Source: Clitopilus passeckerianus
Taxonomy: Eukaryota > Basidiomycota > Agaricomycetes > Agaricales > Entolomataceae
Length of the DNA stretch: 64,000 nt
NCBI GenBank assembly: GCA_944990035.1
Contig: CALYLX010000098.1
Location: forward strand, 1-64,000
Direction: 5' to 3'
Shown here: positions 1 to 9,799 of the stretch, in pieces
Layout of the letters: the number at the start of each line of letters is the position of its first letter
Position numbering within the stretch: the stretch's first letter is position 1
Made by a program: the position numbers and the translations under genes
The notes under the pieces: model-generated
What the model was told of the DNA's origin: nothing
Database searches by the model: none
The model's input: the letters and a program-made list of their open reading frames with translations, nothing else

Positions 1-65
1 GTACTTCGTTCAGTTACGTATTGCTAAGGTTAATTGCGTCCTGTTACGAGAACTCATCAGCACCT
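1..65. other. Nanopore adapter and native barcode left in the assembly
   Basis: Bases 1-25 match the Oxford Nanopore ligation adapter lacking its first bases. Bases 26-33 (AAGGTTAA) and 58-65 (CAGCACCT) are the fixed flanks of the native barcoding kit, and bases 34-57 match native barcode 20 as I remember it. The telomere repeat starts directly after. This is not genomic DNA; it shows that the contig end is the end of a molecule and that the assembly used nanopore reads. Confidence 0.95.
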
Positions 66-198
66 AAACCCTAAACCCTAAACCCTAAACCCTAAACCCT
101 AAACCCTAAACCCTAAACCCTAAACCCTAAACCCTAAACCCTAAACCCTAAACCCTAAACCCTAACCCTAAACCCTAAACCCTAAACCCTAAACCCTA
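66..198. repeat. Telomeric repeat tract, CCCTAAA heptamers
   Basis: About 19 head-to-tail copies of CCCTAAA, which is TTTAGGG reading towards the chromosome end, with one hexamer CCCTAA near 160-166. The orientation (C-rich strand 5' at the left end) is right for a left chromosome end. The heptamer is the plant-type unit, whereas TTAGGG is the usual fungal unit. Confidence 0.95.
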
Positions 199-560
199 TG
201 AAATGGTAGCTTCAAGCTTGATTCTCTCGGTTTCATCATGAAGTGCGATGGCCTGACTCTTGTTGAGGGCTTCCTCGGCCTCCTTCTCCTCGGGGGTTTT
301 CTTAGCTTTGTCATCTTTGCCTCCCTCTTTGTCTTTCCCTTCCTGATCTTCCTGCTCCTCGTCGGCTTCCTCTTCCTCTTCGTCATCCTCATTTCCTTCG
401 TCTACTTCGCTGGGGGTGATTTCTTCAACTCCTTTGCCCGGGGTGGCTGCTGCGGCGTTGACCTCGGGGGTAGGTACGTTATCCTTGGCTATTGAAGAAT
501 ATCTAAGGTAACGAACATAACTTTAGAAGGCTCGAACGTACGTTTTGCCTTCTTGGTTTC
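196..560 (-). pseudogene. Acidic protein gene truncated by the telomere (C-terminal part)
   Basis: On the minus strand an open frame runs from about 560 to a TAG at 198-196. It is interrupted by a plausible 53 bp intron at 489-541 (donor GTACGT, acceptor AATAG). The translation is lysine/glutamate-rich: ETKKAKPKD, then a run of about 35 mostly acidic residues, then KKTPEEKEAEE and a tail ending IKLEATIS. The stop codon is formed by the first telomeric repeat (TCA then TAG from the CCCTA), so the original C-terminus has been replaced by telomere. No start is visible and upstream exons are uncertain. The hydrophobic frame on the other strand is a shadow. The low complexity prevents a family call; it could be the tail of a telomere-linked helicase or any nuclear acidic protein. 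Confidence 0.5.
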
Positions 561-1390
561 TGCCAGATCGATGATTCAATCAGATAACCAATTCGTTCAT
601 TCCAATCCAGATGTACCCACTTTTATTTTCTTTGGGCTCTTCTGGGTCAATACTTGTCAGAAATCATCGAGATCGGAAGGATATGCGTAGCTTACTGGGA
701 GCTGCCTTGCGTCTATTGCTTGTCATTGTGATGACTCGATGATAAGGAGTTCAATATGGCTCAGTATCTCACCATATGTTTTCTCGGAAAACATCTCAAA
801 ACGTTTGATAAACAAATATTAGCGGATACAATTCGAATTGCATCCGTACACCGTTCACGTGATTATTTAGACCAAAGTATGCGCTGAGGAATGCCGCGAC
901 ACAACAGTGTAAGTGTGGCGGCGTATTGGCGGGCTGTGATGCTTATTCTGAAGAGTCGATGCGCCACTTCATCGGAACATGGCTCAAACACGCCGCGACT
1001 GAACAGTGTGTGAGGCGCGGCGATGAATCATGCTTGTGTTACCTATAACGGGCGAGGAAAACTTGAGATTTGGTATGTTTTAACCAGCTGTCTTGGATTC
1101 TTCGTTCATCTCCTTGATTCGAAGGATTTTGAAACACAATTCACAGTTTAGATCTAAGGGTAACCTTTCTATCACTGAACGCCCTTTCATATGGGTTCGA
1201 ATTCACAAACGTCTTCGCCTATCCATGTCTTGTTGACTGCGACGTACTTTGAATCCCGCCTTCGCTAGTTACATGAATACGCTCCTTACTCTACTTCATT
1301 CGCTGGAATTATCTAGCCATAGATACTTACTGCTTGTAAACGGTACTGACTTTACTTTACCGTGTCTACTTAATACCCTCTATCTACCAG

Positions 1391-1460
1391 ATTCGAACTC
1401 ACCTCTGCCAAACCGCGTAGCGCGATCAAACCACTCAGCCATCTGTTCTTATCGAGCACA
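1391..1460 (-). other. tRNA-like element (possible SINE head)
   Basis: On the minus strand an A-box-like word (TGGCTGAGTGG) is followed about 40 nt later by a B-box-like word (AGTTCGAATCT), the spacing of a type II tRNA. The acceptor and T stems do not pair well and there is no clean anticodon arm, so this is not a functional tRNA. A tRNA-derived SINE head or a tRNA relic would explain it. Confidence 0.3.
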
Positions 1461-2116
1461 GACTCTAATTCCGTTAATACTGACCGTTCCACTATTAGAG
1501 CTGCCATCCTTGACCTTCCAACGTCAGAGTACGTTATTTCTGGCCTCTCTACTATGTGTATTCTACGTGTTCTATCTACTGTTGTGACTACTACACCTTG
1601 GAGTTTCCTCAGACTGAGGCGTACGTCTCTTCCCTCCTTTTGAATCGGCGCCTGAACGCCTAGGAACCTGTTGTATTCACTACCTTTTCGTGATTAGACT
1701 AGTTCTATTGAAAGTTGAAGGGCTTTCAGTTCTCATCCTAATGGTCTGACGACCGAATCCATTCATTTTGAACGGAGCCTTCAAATGATCAAATGAAAGT
1801 TGAAACGCGAGTCTTCAAACGTCGGACTTGGCTGAAATTCAATCACCGACTGGCGCGTCTGAGTCGACATTTCGGGGGGACTTTCAACGCACTTTTCTTG
1901 CAAATGGGATCCATATCTAATATAAATCTGTGTAACTAGAGAAGCTGTATCATGTACCTTAGTAGCATGGCCGGTCAAAACGTTGTATGATATATTCCCT
2001 GTCTCTGACCGTTCACATTTATTTGACGCGTTTGGCTGCATACGTGATCTGATCTCTGGCGCATTCGCCATCGTTAACGGTTAAATGCCGCCACTGAACA
2101 AGTGTGATACCGCGGC

Positions 2117-2264
2117 GATTTGAGGGATTGTTCCACCGCAGCTGCTCACTTGTGTTATCGCGGCTTTCTGGTCACACAATTGAGCGTATGAACCGAGCGT
2201 TTGAGGGATCATTCCACCGCGACTTCTCACTTGTGTGGTCGCGGCTTCCTGGCCATACAATTCA
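2117..2264. repeat. Two copies of an 81 bp-period direct repeat
   Basis: The word TGAGGGATTGTTCCACCGCA at 2121 recurs as TGAGGGATCATTCCACCGCG at 2202, followed in both by CTCACTTGTGT, TCGCGGCTT and CACACAATT or CATACAATT. The copies are about 85 percent alike over roughly 65 bp. Origin unknown; GCGG ends suggest a decayed element. Confidence 0.7.
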
Positions 2265-2373
2265 CTTATTATGATGGACTCGTGTGCCACATCCACCCTG
2301 TATTCATGGTACGAAAATATAGGTACATATGCGTGTCTACTGTCGCGGCGTTTCTCGGCCTTTTTCGAAGCTT

Positions 2374-2421
2374 TTTGAAGCCCCAAACCCTCTCTTAAGC
2401 AGCTACCTACTCCTATAGAAT
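2374..2421. repeat. Dispersed repeat, copy 1
   Basis: The block TTTTGAAGCCCCAAACCCTC, then TTAAGCAG, TAC, and ATAGAAT reappears at 4254-4302. It lies just before the exon that starts at 2426. Confidence 0.6.
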
Positions 2422-2425
2422 CCAG

Positions 2426-3118
2426 ACGCCTTCGGATCAACCTGACCAGCCCGTCGACCGTCCAATTACTTCTGATAAATCGGCGAAACATGTTCAAGAG
2501 CCATCGAAATCTTCAGATATGAGCAGTACGTGCACGTATTCCACATATACGACGGCCACTTAGCTGAAATGTTTCATGGTAGCTCTTCCCTTGGAAAATC
2601 AGTCACCAATCGCACCTGATGGCAAGGGCGACACACCTCCTAATACCCCGCTATCTCCAGTACTGGAAGAAGACACAGCTATGGACGTCGATCAGCCCGA
2701 AATGCAAGATGACGCACCGTCTGCAACACCGGATGAACTCAAGTTTGACAATGACGTTCCACCCTCCATCTCCAGTCTTCGCCGGTCCAGTCGGACTCCA
2801 GGCACCCCATCTCGCACCGCTTCCCAATCCAACGACACCCAAAGCCCACAGCCGATCAAAAGTCATAAACGCCGTTCTCAAGCGGTCACGTCTGCTTTTC
2901 AAGAGGAGGAGGAGGACACGGGTGCGCTATTGGGATCGATACTGTGCGCTAAGCGACCTGTTGGGATTGGGAGTCTTCAACCGGTGAGTAATAAAAGGAG
3001 GTCAGTGTCGAGAGAAAAGAGCGAGGCGCTTAGTGAAGGGAGCTCACAAGCATCATCAACTGTGCCGGAGGTGAGGAAGTACTCCAGTTTGAAGAACCGG
3101 ATGAAGCCTAGGAAGTAG
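2426..3118 (+). CDS. Ser/Pro-rich nuclear-type protein, 3' exons only
   Basis: Two exons, 2426-2525 and 2583-3118, are joined by a 57 bp intron (GTACGTG...GGTAG) in the same frame. The second exon reads TLPLENQSP..., with TPPNTPLSP, RRSSRTPGTPSR and SHKRRSQ motifs, a run of four glutamates, KRRSVSRE, and a basic end SLKNRMKPRK. The composition (SP/TP sites, basic clusters, low complexity) is that of a nuclear phosphoprotein, but I do not recognise the family. A CAG acceptor lies directly before 2426, so more exons are expected upstream. The upstream sequence is instead a repeat shared with 4254-4302, so the 5' part may be lost. Possibly a fragment. Confidence 0.45.
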
Positions 3119-4526
3119 ATATCTTGTAGACGTTTGATCTTAATTCGCATTTGATTCGGAGGCATCCAAAGAAACGGCGTGTTCTGAGAAGGCTGCGACA
3201 AAAACGGAGAGGGATCACTGCCACAGCGCCTCGTGATCCTATATGAAAGCCACGTTCCCGGTCCTGAGGCGTCGAGGTGCCTGTCTTCTTGACCTGGTCG
3301 ACTCCGAGGGTCAGACCAGTTCAGGAATTGTTCCTCAACGTGTTTGTAACGAGATATGTAATTGACTGGTTGGTTAGTTTACATGGCCGGGAAATCAATT
3401 TGTTGTTGAACTTACAGCTTCTGAGGTGGTTTTCACAGATGCAATATGAAATCTAATCTCTCATACAGCCTCTAGCAATAAGTGCGTTGTCAGGAAGTTT
3501 CTTCTTCAGCGTGATAAGTCATATCGGCGGTTACAATCATGATTATATCGCCGAGAGAACTTGGTGCACGTTCATTAATTATTATCCGAGATGGGTATTT
3601 TTATTATTTGCATAACATACGACAGAAATAATGGAATAAGGGAAGGGGTTAAGCCAACCGTGTGTTCTCAGAGGGTTGTGCCCCATCTCGACAACTTCAT
3701 CTTAGCGTGACAAGCCGGCTACTGATGCGGCCCGGTGTGCGCCACGTTGATCTTCGTGAACGCGTCGTCAATGAGGGTTGGCGTCCATACTGGGCCTTAA
3801 TGATGTCACGTTCTCATGTACTCGCTTCGTTTCTTGGTGTAATTAATTTTATTTCAATTTAAATGATATTATACGACACATGAGAACTGTAACTAAGCGA
3901 GGCGAAGTGGTCAATGGGTGGGCTTAGGGATCCGCTCGCGAGGTGCTGGGTCCACTTCTGGGAGGACCGGATCCAACTTTTCGAAGGTCTGGGGGTTTCT
4001 CAAAAATAAAATTGAAGTTACCGAGTCTCTGAAAGTAATAAATAACTCATGGAATTTGTATCAACCCTAATCTGTTGTTGTTACTGGTACTCTTTGCTAA
4101 CAGCTACTTGGGTTTCCCTTCATTCGTGGTGCTGTTTGGTACATTATGTCTGATTTTGTAATGCCTTCCGATAGTATGTACATGGTACCTAGCTAGAGGC
4201 TTACTCTATAGAATATAGCAGGTCGCGGAGCTTTCGGTAGGATATGGAAGCCATTTGAAGCCCCAAACCCTCACCTAAGCAGGTAGTAACTACCATAGAA
4301 TGATTGCAGGAGAGAAGTACGTACCGATCGATGCTAACCCATCAGTTCACGACCGTAACAAAATTCAAATTCGTCTCTAGCCTACTCCAGATGCCTCCAA
4401 ACGCTGCCTCACCATCAGTCAACACGTCCACGGCAGACAGAAAGCGATGACATTTGATTTTGATCCATAATTCGTACATACACAATAAACACAATTACGC
4501 AATTCAGTTGATCCAGAGAACCCGAT
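3119..4526. other. Intergenic, no supported gene
   Basis: No frame with protein character. It contains the second copy of the dispersed repeat and the 3' flank of the aldehyde dehydrogenase. Confidence 0.5.
4254..4302. repeat. Dispersed repeat, copy 2
   Basis: Partner of 2374-2421: TTTGAAGCCCCAAACCCTC, CTAAGCAG and CCATAGAAT are kept in the same order and spacing. Confidence 0.6.
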
Positions 4527-6648
4527 TTACATCTTATGCGCCAAGTTAACATGAACGGCCTTGACGTTCGTGTAGCTGAGAACAGTCTATTAGTTTAAAA
4601 AACGTGGAAAAGGGATTGAACGTACTGGTGCAGAGCATACTCTCCAAGCTCACGACCGATACCAGATTGCTTGTAACCGCCGAAAGGTACCTGAGGGTGA
4701 AGCTGGTTGACGCAGTTGATCCAGGCGGTTCCAGCCTTGAGTTTGTGCGCGGTCTCGATCGCACGGTTGAGGTCCTTGGTGAAGACGGCGGCAGCAAGAC
4801 CATACACCGTATCGTTGGCTTGCTTAATGACGTCTATATAGGCGGCAGAAACGAAGTGCCAGGTGAGTATGTGCGTCATAATCCAACATAGGGAGTGAAC
4901 TCGCCTTGCTCATCCTCGAACTTGATGACGACACCGACGGGACCGAAGATCTCTTCTTGGACGATCTTCATCTCGGGCTTGGTGTCCGTGAAGATCGTGG
5001 GGTTGATGAAGTAGCCTTCCGTGCCGTGTCGTTCGCCTCCAAGGTGGATCTTGGCACCCTCGTTCTTGCCAGCGTCGATGTAGCCCATAATACGCTACGA
5101 GGTATCGTCAGCCTAAGATGTAGGGATAGCAAGATTAGAATGAAGAACGTACGTCATATTGAATTTGAGAGACCTGAGGTCCTTGATCGATACCCTGGCC
5201 GAAGGGATCGCCAACCTTGATCTGCTTGGCCTTCTCGGTGAATTTGGCGAGGAACTGGTCGTAGATACCAGCTTGGACGAAGATACGGGAGCCAGCGCAG
5301 CATGCTTGCCCGTGGTTCCAGCTGTCGTTGTTCTCGTAAGTACGATTCTCAAATAATCATAGACGAACCATGCACTCACAAGATACCGTGAGCAGCCCAG
5401 TTGACGGCTTGGTCCAGATCGGCGTCGTCGAAGATGATATTCGGGCTCTTGCCTCCCAATTCGAGCGAGACCTGCTTCAAGTTGCTCTTGGCGGCAGCCT
5501 CCATGACCTTACGACCGACGAGAGTACTTCCAGTGAAAGCGACCTTGTCGATGTTGGGGTGAGAGCTGAGGTGAGCACCGACAGTGTTGCCGAATCCGGT
5601 GATGATGTTGACAACGCCAGGAGGGAATCCAGCTTCGTTGCAGAGTTGGGCCATGCGGATGGCGGTGAGAGGCGTGAATTCGGATGGCTTGAGGATGATT
5701 GCGTTTCCGGTAGCGAGGGCTACGTTAAGTGTTAGAATTGAGGAGTAATGGCTCAAAAAGTCGCGTATACGTACCAGGTCCAATCTTCCATGTCACCATG
5801 AGGACTGCGGGAATTGATGAGGACGAAGTCAATGGAGATGCACTCTGCACATACGAGGGAAGTTCCAGGGCAGGATTTGACCCTATAAAGAGCAGGAGAT
5901 TAGAACTGTCGCATATACAATATGAAATTCATGTACGCAGACACCGATGGGCTCGTGTCGGGTGTAGCTGAGCTTCTTCTCGTCGGTCTGTGGAGACGGG
6001 GTCAACTTCAAGGATTTCCGTAGATCTAATGAAAGGTTCTCACTTCAATGGTCGTACCATGGACCTTGTCGGCCCAACCAGCGTAATACTTGATGACGTC
6101 AATGCTGAAAGTTACATCGACGTTGTACGCCCAACCGTAGGTTTTGCCTGAAAAACTAGTCAGCGACCCTGTCGTAACTCTAGATGCGGTGGTCTCAGCG
6201 TACCGTTGTCAAGAGCTTCAATGGCAGCGAGCTCCTCCTTGTTCTGCTGCATCAACTCTGCGAGCTTGTAGAGAAGGGCACCGCGTTGCGATCCAGAGGT
6301 GTTCAGGCCCCAGACGGTATCAACGGCTTTACGGGCCGCCTCAACCGCGAGGTCGACATCCTTCTCTGTCCCCTCGGAGACCTTGGTGATCAGCTGGCCG
6401 TTTGCTGCCAATGTCATCAGTCACCGTTATCGCACAGAAGAGCACGATCGTACTTGGATTGACGACTCTGATAAGATCCGAGAGACATTAGATCGCCGAA
6501 ATGAAGTTGAACATATAGAATAGACGTACTCGATTTCAGTTTTGTTGGCTCCATCAACGAATTGGCCGTTAATGAACAGTCCGGTGTTGAAATAAGTCTT
6601 TCCCTTGTAAGTGGGAGTGTTCCACTCGTGGCTGAAAGTCGAAGGCAT
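4527..6648 (-). CDS. Aldehyde dehydrogenase (NAD(P)+), 12 exons, 500 aa
   Basis: Oxidises aldehydes to acids; cytosolic by the absence of a targeting signal. Exons (minus): 6648-6530, 6467-6454, 6404-6204, 6147-6044, 5987-5937, 5882-5855, 5804-5775, 5719-5380, 5321-5153, 5094-4905, 4833-4626, 4575-4527; total 1503 nt. Visible motifs are PWNFP, WKIGPALATGN, the catalytic glutamate in SLELGGKSP (about residue 269) and the catalytic cysteine in [11 protein letters not shown] (about 303), then EEIFGPV and the usual fungal C-terminus [10 protein letters not shown]. Length is typical of the family. Exon 2 is only 14 nt, and the intron at 4834-4904 starts with GC rather than GT; both are needed to give the conserved residues (EVVNPTNG and [11 protein letters not shown]). 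The start ATG at 6648 gives MPSTFSHEW. Function is confident, the physiological substrate is not. Confidence 0.95.
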
Positions 6649-7993
6649 TATCGATGTGAGATGTGGGGTTTTGTTGTAGTTCCGACTCCAAGGACATTGG
6701 ATTCTTATATCGTTCCCGTTGAGCTGATAACTAAGCTGGCAGTTCTGATCAGCAGTTTCTAGAGAGGGGTGTGAAAAGCGTACCATCAATGGTCTTCTTC
6801 CGGTGGTCAGCTGGTGTACCTTCTCGGTCTGACGATTTGTCTACATCAGATTCCTGCATTTTCCGTCGTGACGCCTCGCCTTGTGATCTTTCTCGAAAGA
6901 CACAGAAGCACAGATTTTTAGCAGTTCTAGAGAATTTTCGCCGTTCTTGATAGCAGCCGGATGAGCCAGCGTCAAATCGACTGTGCTCAGATGTAGACAT
7001 GACGAAGTTCGAACAGCGGGTCGTCGGGCCGGTTGGGGTTAGGTCACGTGCCGCCTGAACCTTGATCAGATCCTGGCCAGCCTGCTCTGTTTCCGTTCAG
7101 AATCTCCAAACTATTGTCAAATGCGATCGTGTTTTCTAGTAGCGGCCTTGAATTGGATGGGTGGATGACTACCTTCGGTCGTCTGACCTTTCTGTGGCTT
7201 GTCCTCTCGCGGATTGGGGAGTCTCGATGCCATAGTTGAACGGCGAATTTCGGACTGGAAGATTCTAGGCTCCCAATGGCCCTCCTTGGTCGTTGAATTA
7301 GATCAAGCGCCGAAACCAGGACCTCATTGTTACTGATCGGCTAAACTATCTATGTCTACGCCACGATCTCTCCTCGACCCCATGGAGAGTCTATTTAGTC
7401 TCGATCTGTCGTCCCCGAGGCAGCTGACCAGTCTACCCCGCTTCTCCGCAACCGTTGGTGTTGAAACGGGGCCTCGAGCTTATTTGAAGATAACGTGGCG
7501 CTTGGGCTGGGATGACCATATAGGATCTCCGTCTGCAAGACTCAATTCAACTGGCCGTCGTCAACGTCGAACAGTTAGGTACGGAGAACCTTGGCTCATC
7601 CGACTACATCCGTTTTACGATCATCGGTAGGCAATTTACAACGTGATATACAGTTTCCTGGCAGTCTTATCTTTTGCACAGATTACCAGGTTTTCTACTG
7701 ACAGGTTTCTAGCATTCGCCACGAGGCACCGACATGGAGAGTCCCTGTGGGATACGTTCCATGAAGTCGTTCTCAAATATTCTTGTCTAAGGTTAAGGCG
7801 TACGAACCCTCGTAATACATAGCTGGCGGAATATTCGAGATAACAGGACAGGCAAAGACAATGTAAATAAACTGTTGCAAATTATATTACGCTTGGGTAC
7901 ATTAAACACGATGGCGGTGTATGTTAGACATCGCGTCACCAACCCTAAATGATGTACCTAACGTCGAGCAAGCGCTCAGAAACTCAGCGACGA
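6649..7993. other. Intergenic; aldehyde dehydrogenase 5' flank
   Basis: Promoter-side region of the aldehyde dehydrogenase. A 92-codon plus-strand frame at 7352-7630 begins MSTPRSLLD but has no recognisable domain or splice partners, so I do not call it a gene. Confidence 0.4.
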
Positions 7994-9047
7994 TCATGGC
8001 ACCGTTGTATAGCCAACCTGAGAGGCGATCAGACAATCATTACCTACAAGGGGACGAAACTCACTATGAGGATTCCATCTTTCTGTGAAACGCTTGTTAA
8101 GATGGTCGAAATTTCTGGCGAAGAAAACAGATATGACAATGCGGCGCTTCCGTGGGAGGAGTGCGACGAAACGTTTCCGCTATAACGTATCTGGGGTCAG
8201 TATGGGGACCAAGGTCACACTGAGGTATACTCACCAGATAGACAAGGGCGAGAATCAGTCCTATCCATGCAGCGAAAACGGCGCACGCCACCAAACTCGA
8301 AGAAAAGAGTATCCAGAAGAAATAGACCAGGGAAGCCAAGGTTCCCGGGCTGGGTTTGTATATAGCCCAGTTCATGATATAGGTGAGGGGAAAGCAATAC
8401 CACGCAACCATAGATATGGCGCCGAAGCCGAACAGTGCTACATTGAATCCTTGAATCAGTTAAGGCTCATATAAGGAATACGAACCACCCACCGCTGACT
8501 GTCATCCCGATAGGCACGTAGAAGAGGTCCGGCGAATAGTCTTCATGGAAGAACCATGAAACGACAGGGGGGTGTACGGACTCATAAAGACCTATATAAT
8601 ACCATCTGTACATAGGACCAATAGTCAGATTTCCCGAAGAATGAATAATTGAGTCATACATTACCGCAATCAATGCTCCTCCGACCCACTCAGTCCACGT
8701 TGCGGAAATTGAATCCCCAGCCAGTGATTCCACAGCCTTCGCAGTCCCAAACGCCAAAATGATAGCCATAGTTGACAGTCGATACAGCGTGAGTTTGACG
8801 GATATGGGTTCCGGAGTCCTTTCAGGCTGTGGGAGGAACGTTTCCGTAACGTCTCCTAGTGCGTAACGTGCCTCGATATCTGAATCCCAGCGGCGATGGC
8901 TTGACGATGATGATATTGCTATCGAGCTTCTAGTCCCGTCCCTAGCCGCTCTGCCTACGTTTCCGCGATGATGACTGGATTTCGGAAGTTAGGGAATGTT
9001 GTGGTAACGCAATGCTGAGCTAACCTGCCATCGTGTCGATCCTCCAT
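7994..9047 (-). CDS. Multi-pass membrane protein, array copy A, 279 aa
   Basis: Unrecognised family. Five exons (minus): 9047-9025, 8974-8660, 8605-8493, 8437-8235, 8179-7994; introns of 50-55 bp; total 840 nt. Soluble Ser/Arg-rich N-terminus (MEDRHDG..., SSSSSHRRWDSD), then a first hydrophobic segment with AFGTAKAVESL, then ATWTEWVGGALIAV leading into the 113-nt exon that encodes WYYIGLYE and SWFFHEDYSPDLFYVP. Further hydrophobic stretches follow (FGFGAISMVAWY, LVYFFWILFSSSLVACAVFAAW in pieces), then a basic tail (RKRFVALLPRKRR). About five membrane segments are expected. The His/Asp/Glu cluster of the motif lies between segments and could bind a ligand or metal; that is inference. Same strand and spacing as copies B-F. 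Confidence 0.8.
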
Positions 9048-9799
9048 AGAAAATACCTAGGGCAGTGTCACAACCTTAACTTGCAAAGTTTTCCAAGAAT
9101 TCCGGTCCTCTTGAGGTGGGCCTCGTCTTGGTCGAAAGTGAACCCAGTACTAAGGCACGGTATCTGGGTCAATCATTACAAGGCGGAGCTCCAACAACGT
9201 CCTCAGTTCTGGGGTGAGGAGAGCTCATCAGCATTTCGCGCGACTAAGACCTGAGATGCGGAAGCTTAGAGCGGTTGAAGCTGAACATTGAACTGGTATC
9301 AGACAGGAAAAGCTCGAGAACGTGGGGACTTCGAAGTTGGGAGGCTTGGCCGTGGGAGTATCGGCCCGGCACCGATCGAAATCCGACACCGCTAACTAGT
9401 TCACAGCTACCAACCTGAACAGGCAACCATCTTCGACCAACCCGTTCCTCGATTCCACAATGCAAGGAATCGTTAAATAAAACCATAAAAACCTTCCTCG
9501 ACCGCCGGAAGCGAAGGCACTCAAATTACCCTGGGCCTTGCTTCTTGTTGAATTCTATAGCGCGAATTTCTTGATGATGAGGGCCCAATACAGTTCCTTC
9601 ATAACGAGAATCTTTGGGGTAACTCATCGGGTCATTACATTACAATTAATTCAGTCTACGTTCACGCGATCAACACTGTTTATAGTGAGGGTCCCCATTT
9701 CTCTACGAATACAAGGACTTCAATGTATATACTTCCGAGCCCCGCGACGCAGGTCGTGATCAGGACAGAAAGATATAACCAGACTGGTCAGTCATATTG
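9048..9799. other. Spacer between array copies A and B
   Basis: About 750 bp with no frame that resembles the family or any other protein; mainly the 5' flank of copy A and the 3' flank of copy B. Confidence 0.4.

Larger units (their letters stand above)
561..2425. other. Gene-poor subtelomeric stretch
   Basis: No open frame here has convincing protein character or splice structure. It holds a tRNA-like element and short direct repeats that are listed separately. GCCGCG-rich imperfect palindromes recur around 893-1020 and 2085-2120, and share words such as GAACA-GTGTG with the repeat at 2117-2264. Confidence 0.5.

Noticed and set aside
238..495. Plus-strand 85-codon hydrophobic frame next to the telomere
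   Set aside because: It is the antisense of the acidic minus-strand frame; runs of Leu/Phe are the complement of Glu/Lys codons.
1249..1587. Plus-strand 112-codon frame
   Set aside because: No domain, no splice context, and it overlaps the tRNA-like element; Leu-rich by chance.
1781..2071. Minus-strand 96-codon frame
   Set aside because: Unstructured composition, no relatives in the window and no splice sites.
3662..3862. Plus-strand 66-codon frame
   Set aside because: Short, no motif, in a gene-poor region.
4604..6462. Series of plus-strand frames
   Set aside because: All are antisense shadows of the aldehyde dehydrogenase exons.
8085..8474. Plus-strand 129-codon frame
   Set aside because: Antisense of membrane-protein copy A exons 4 and 5.
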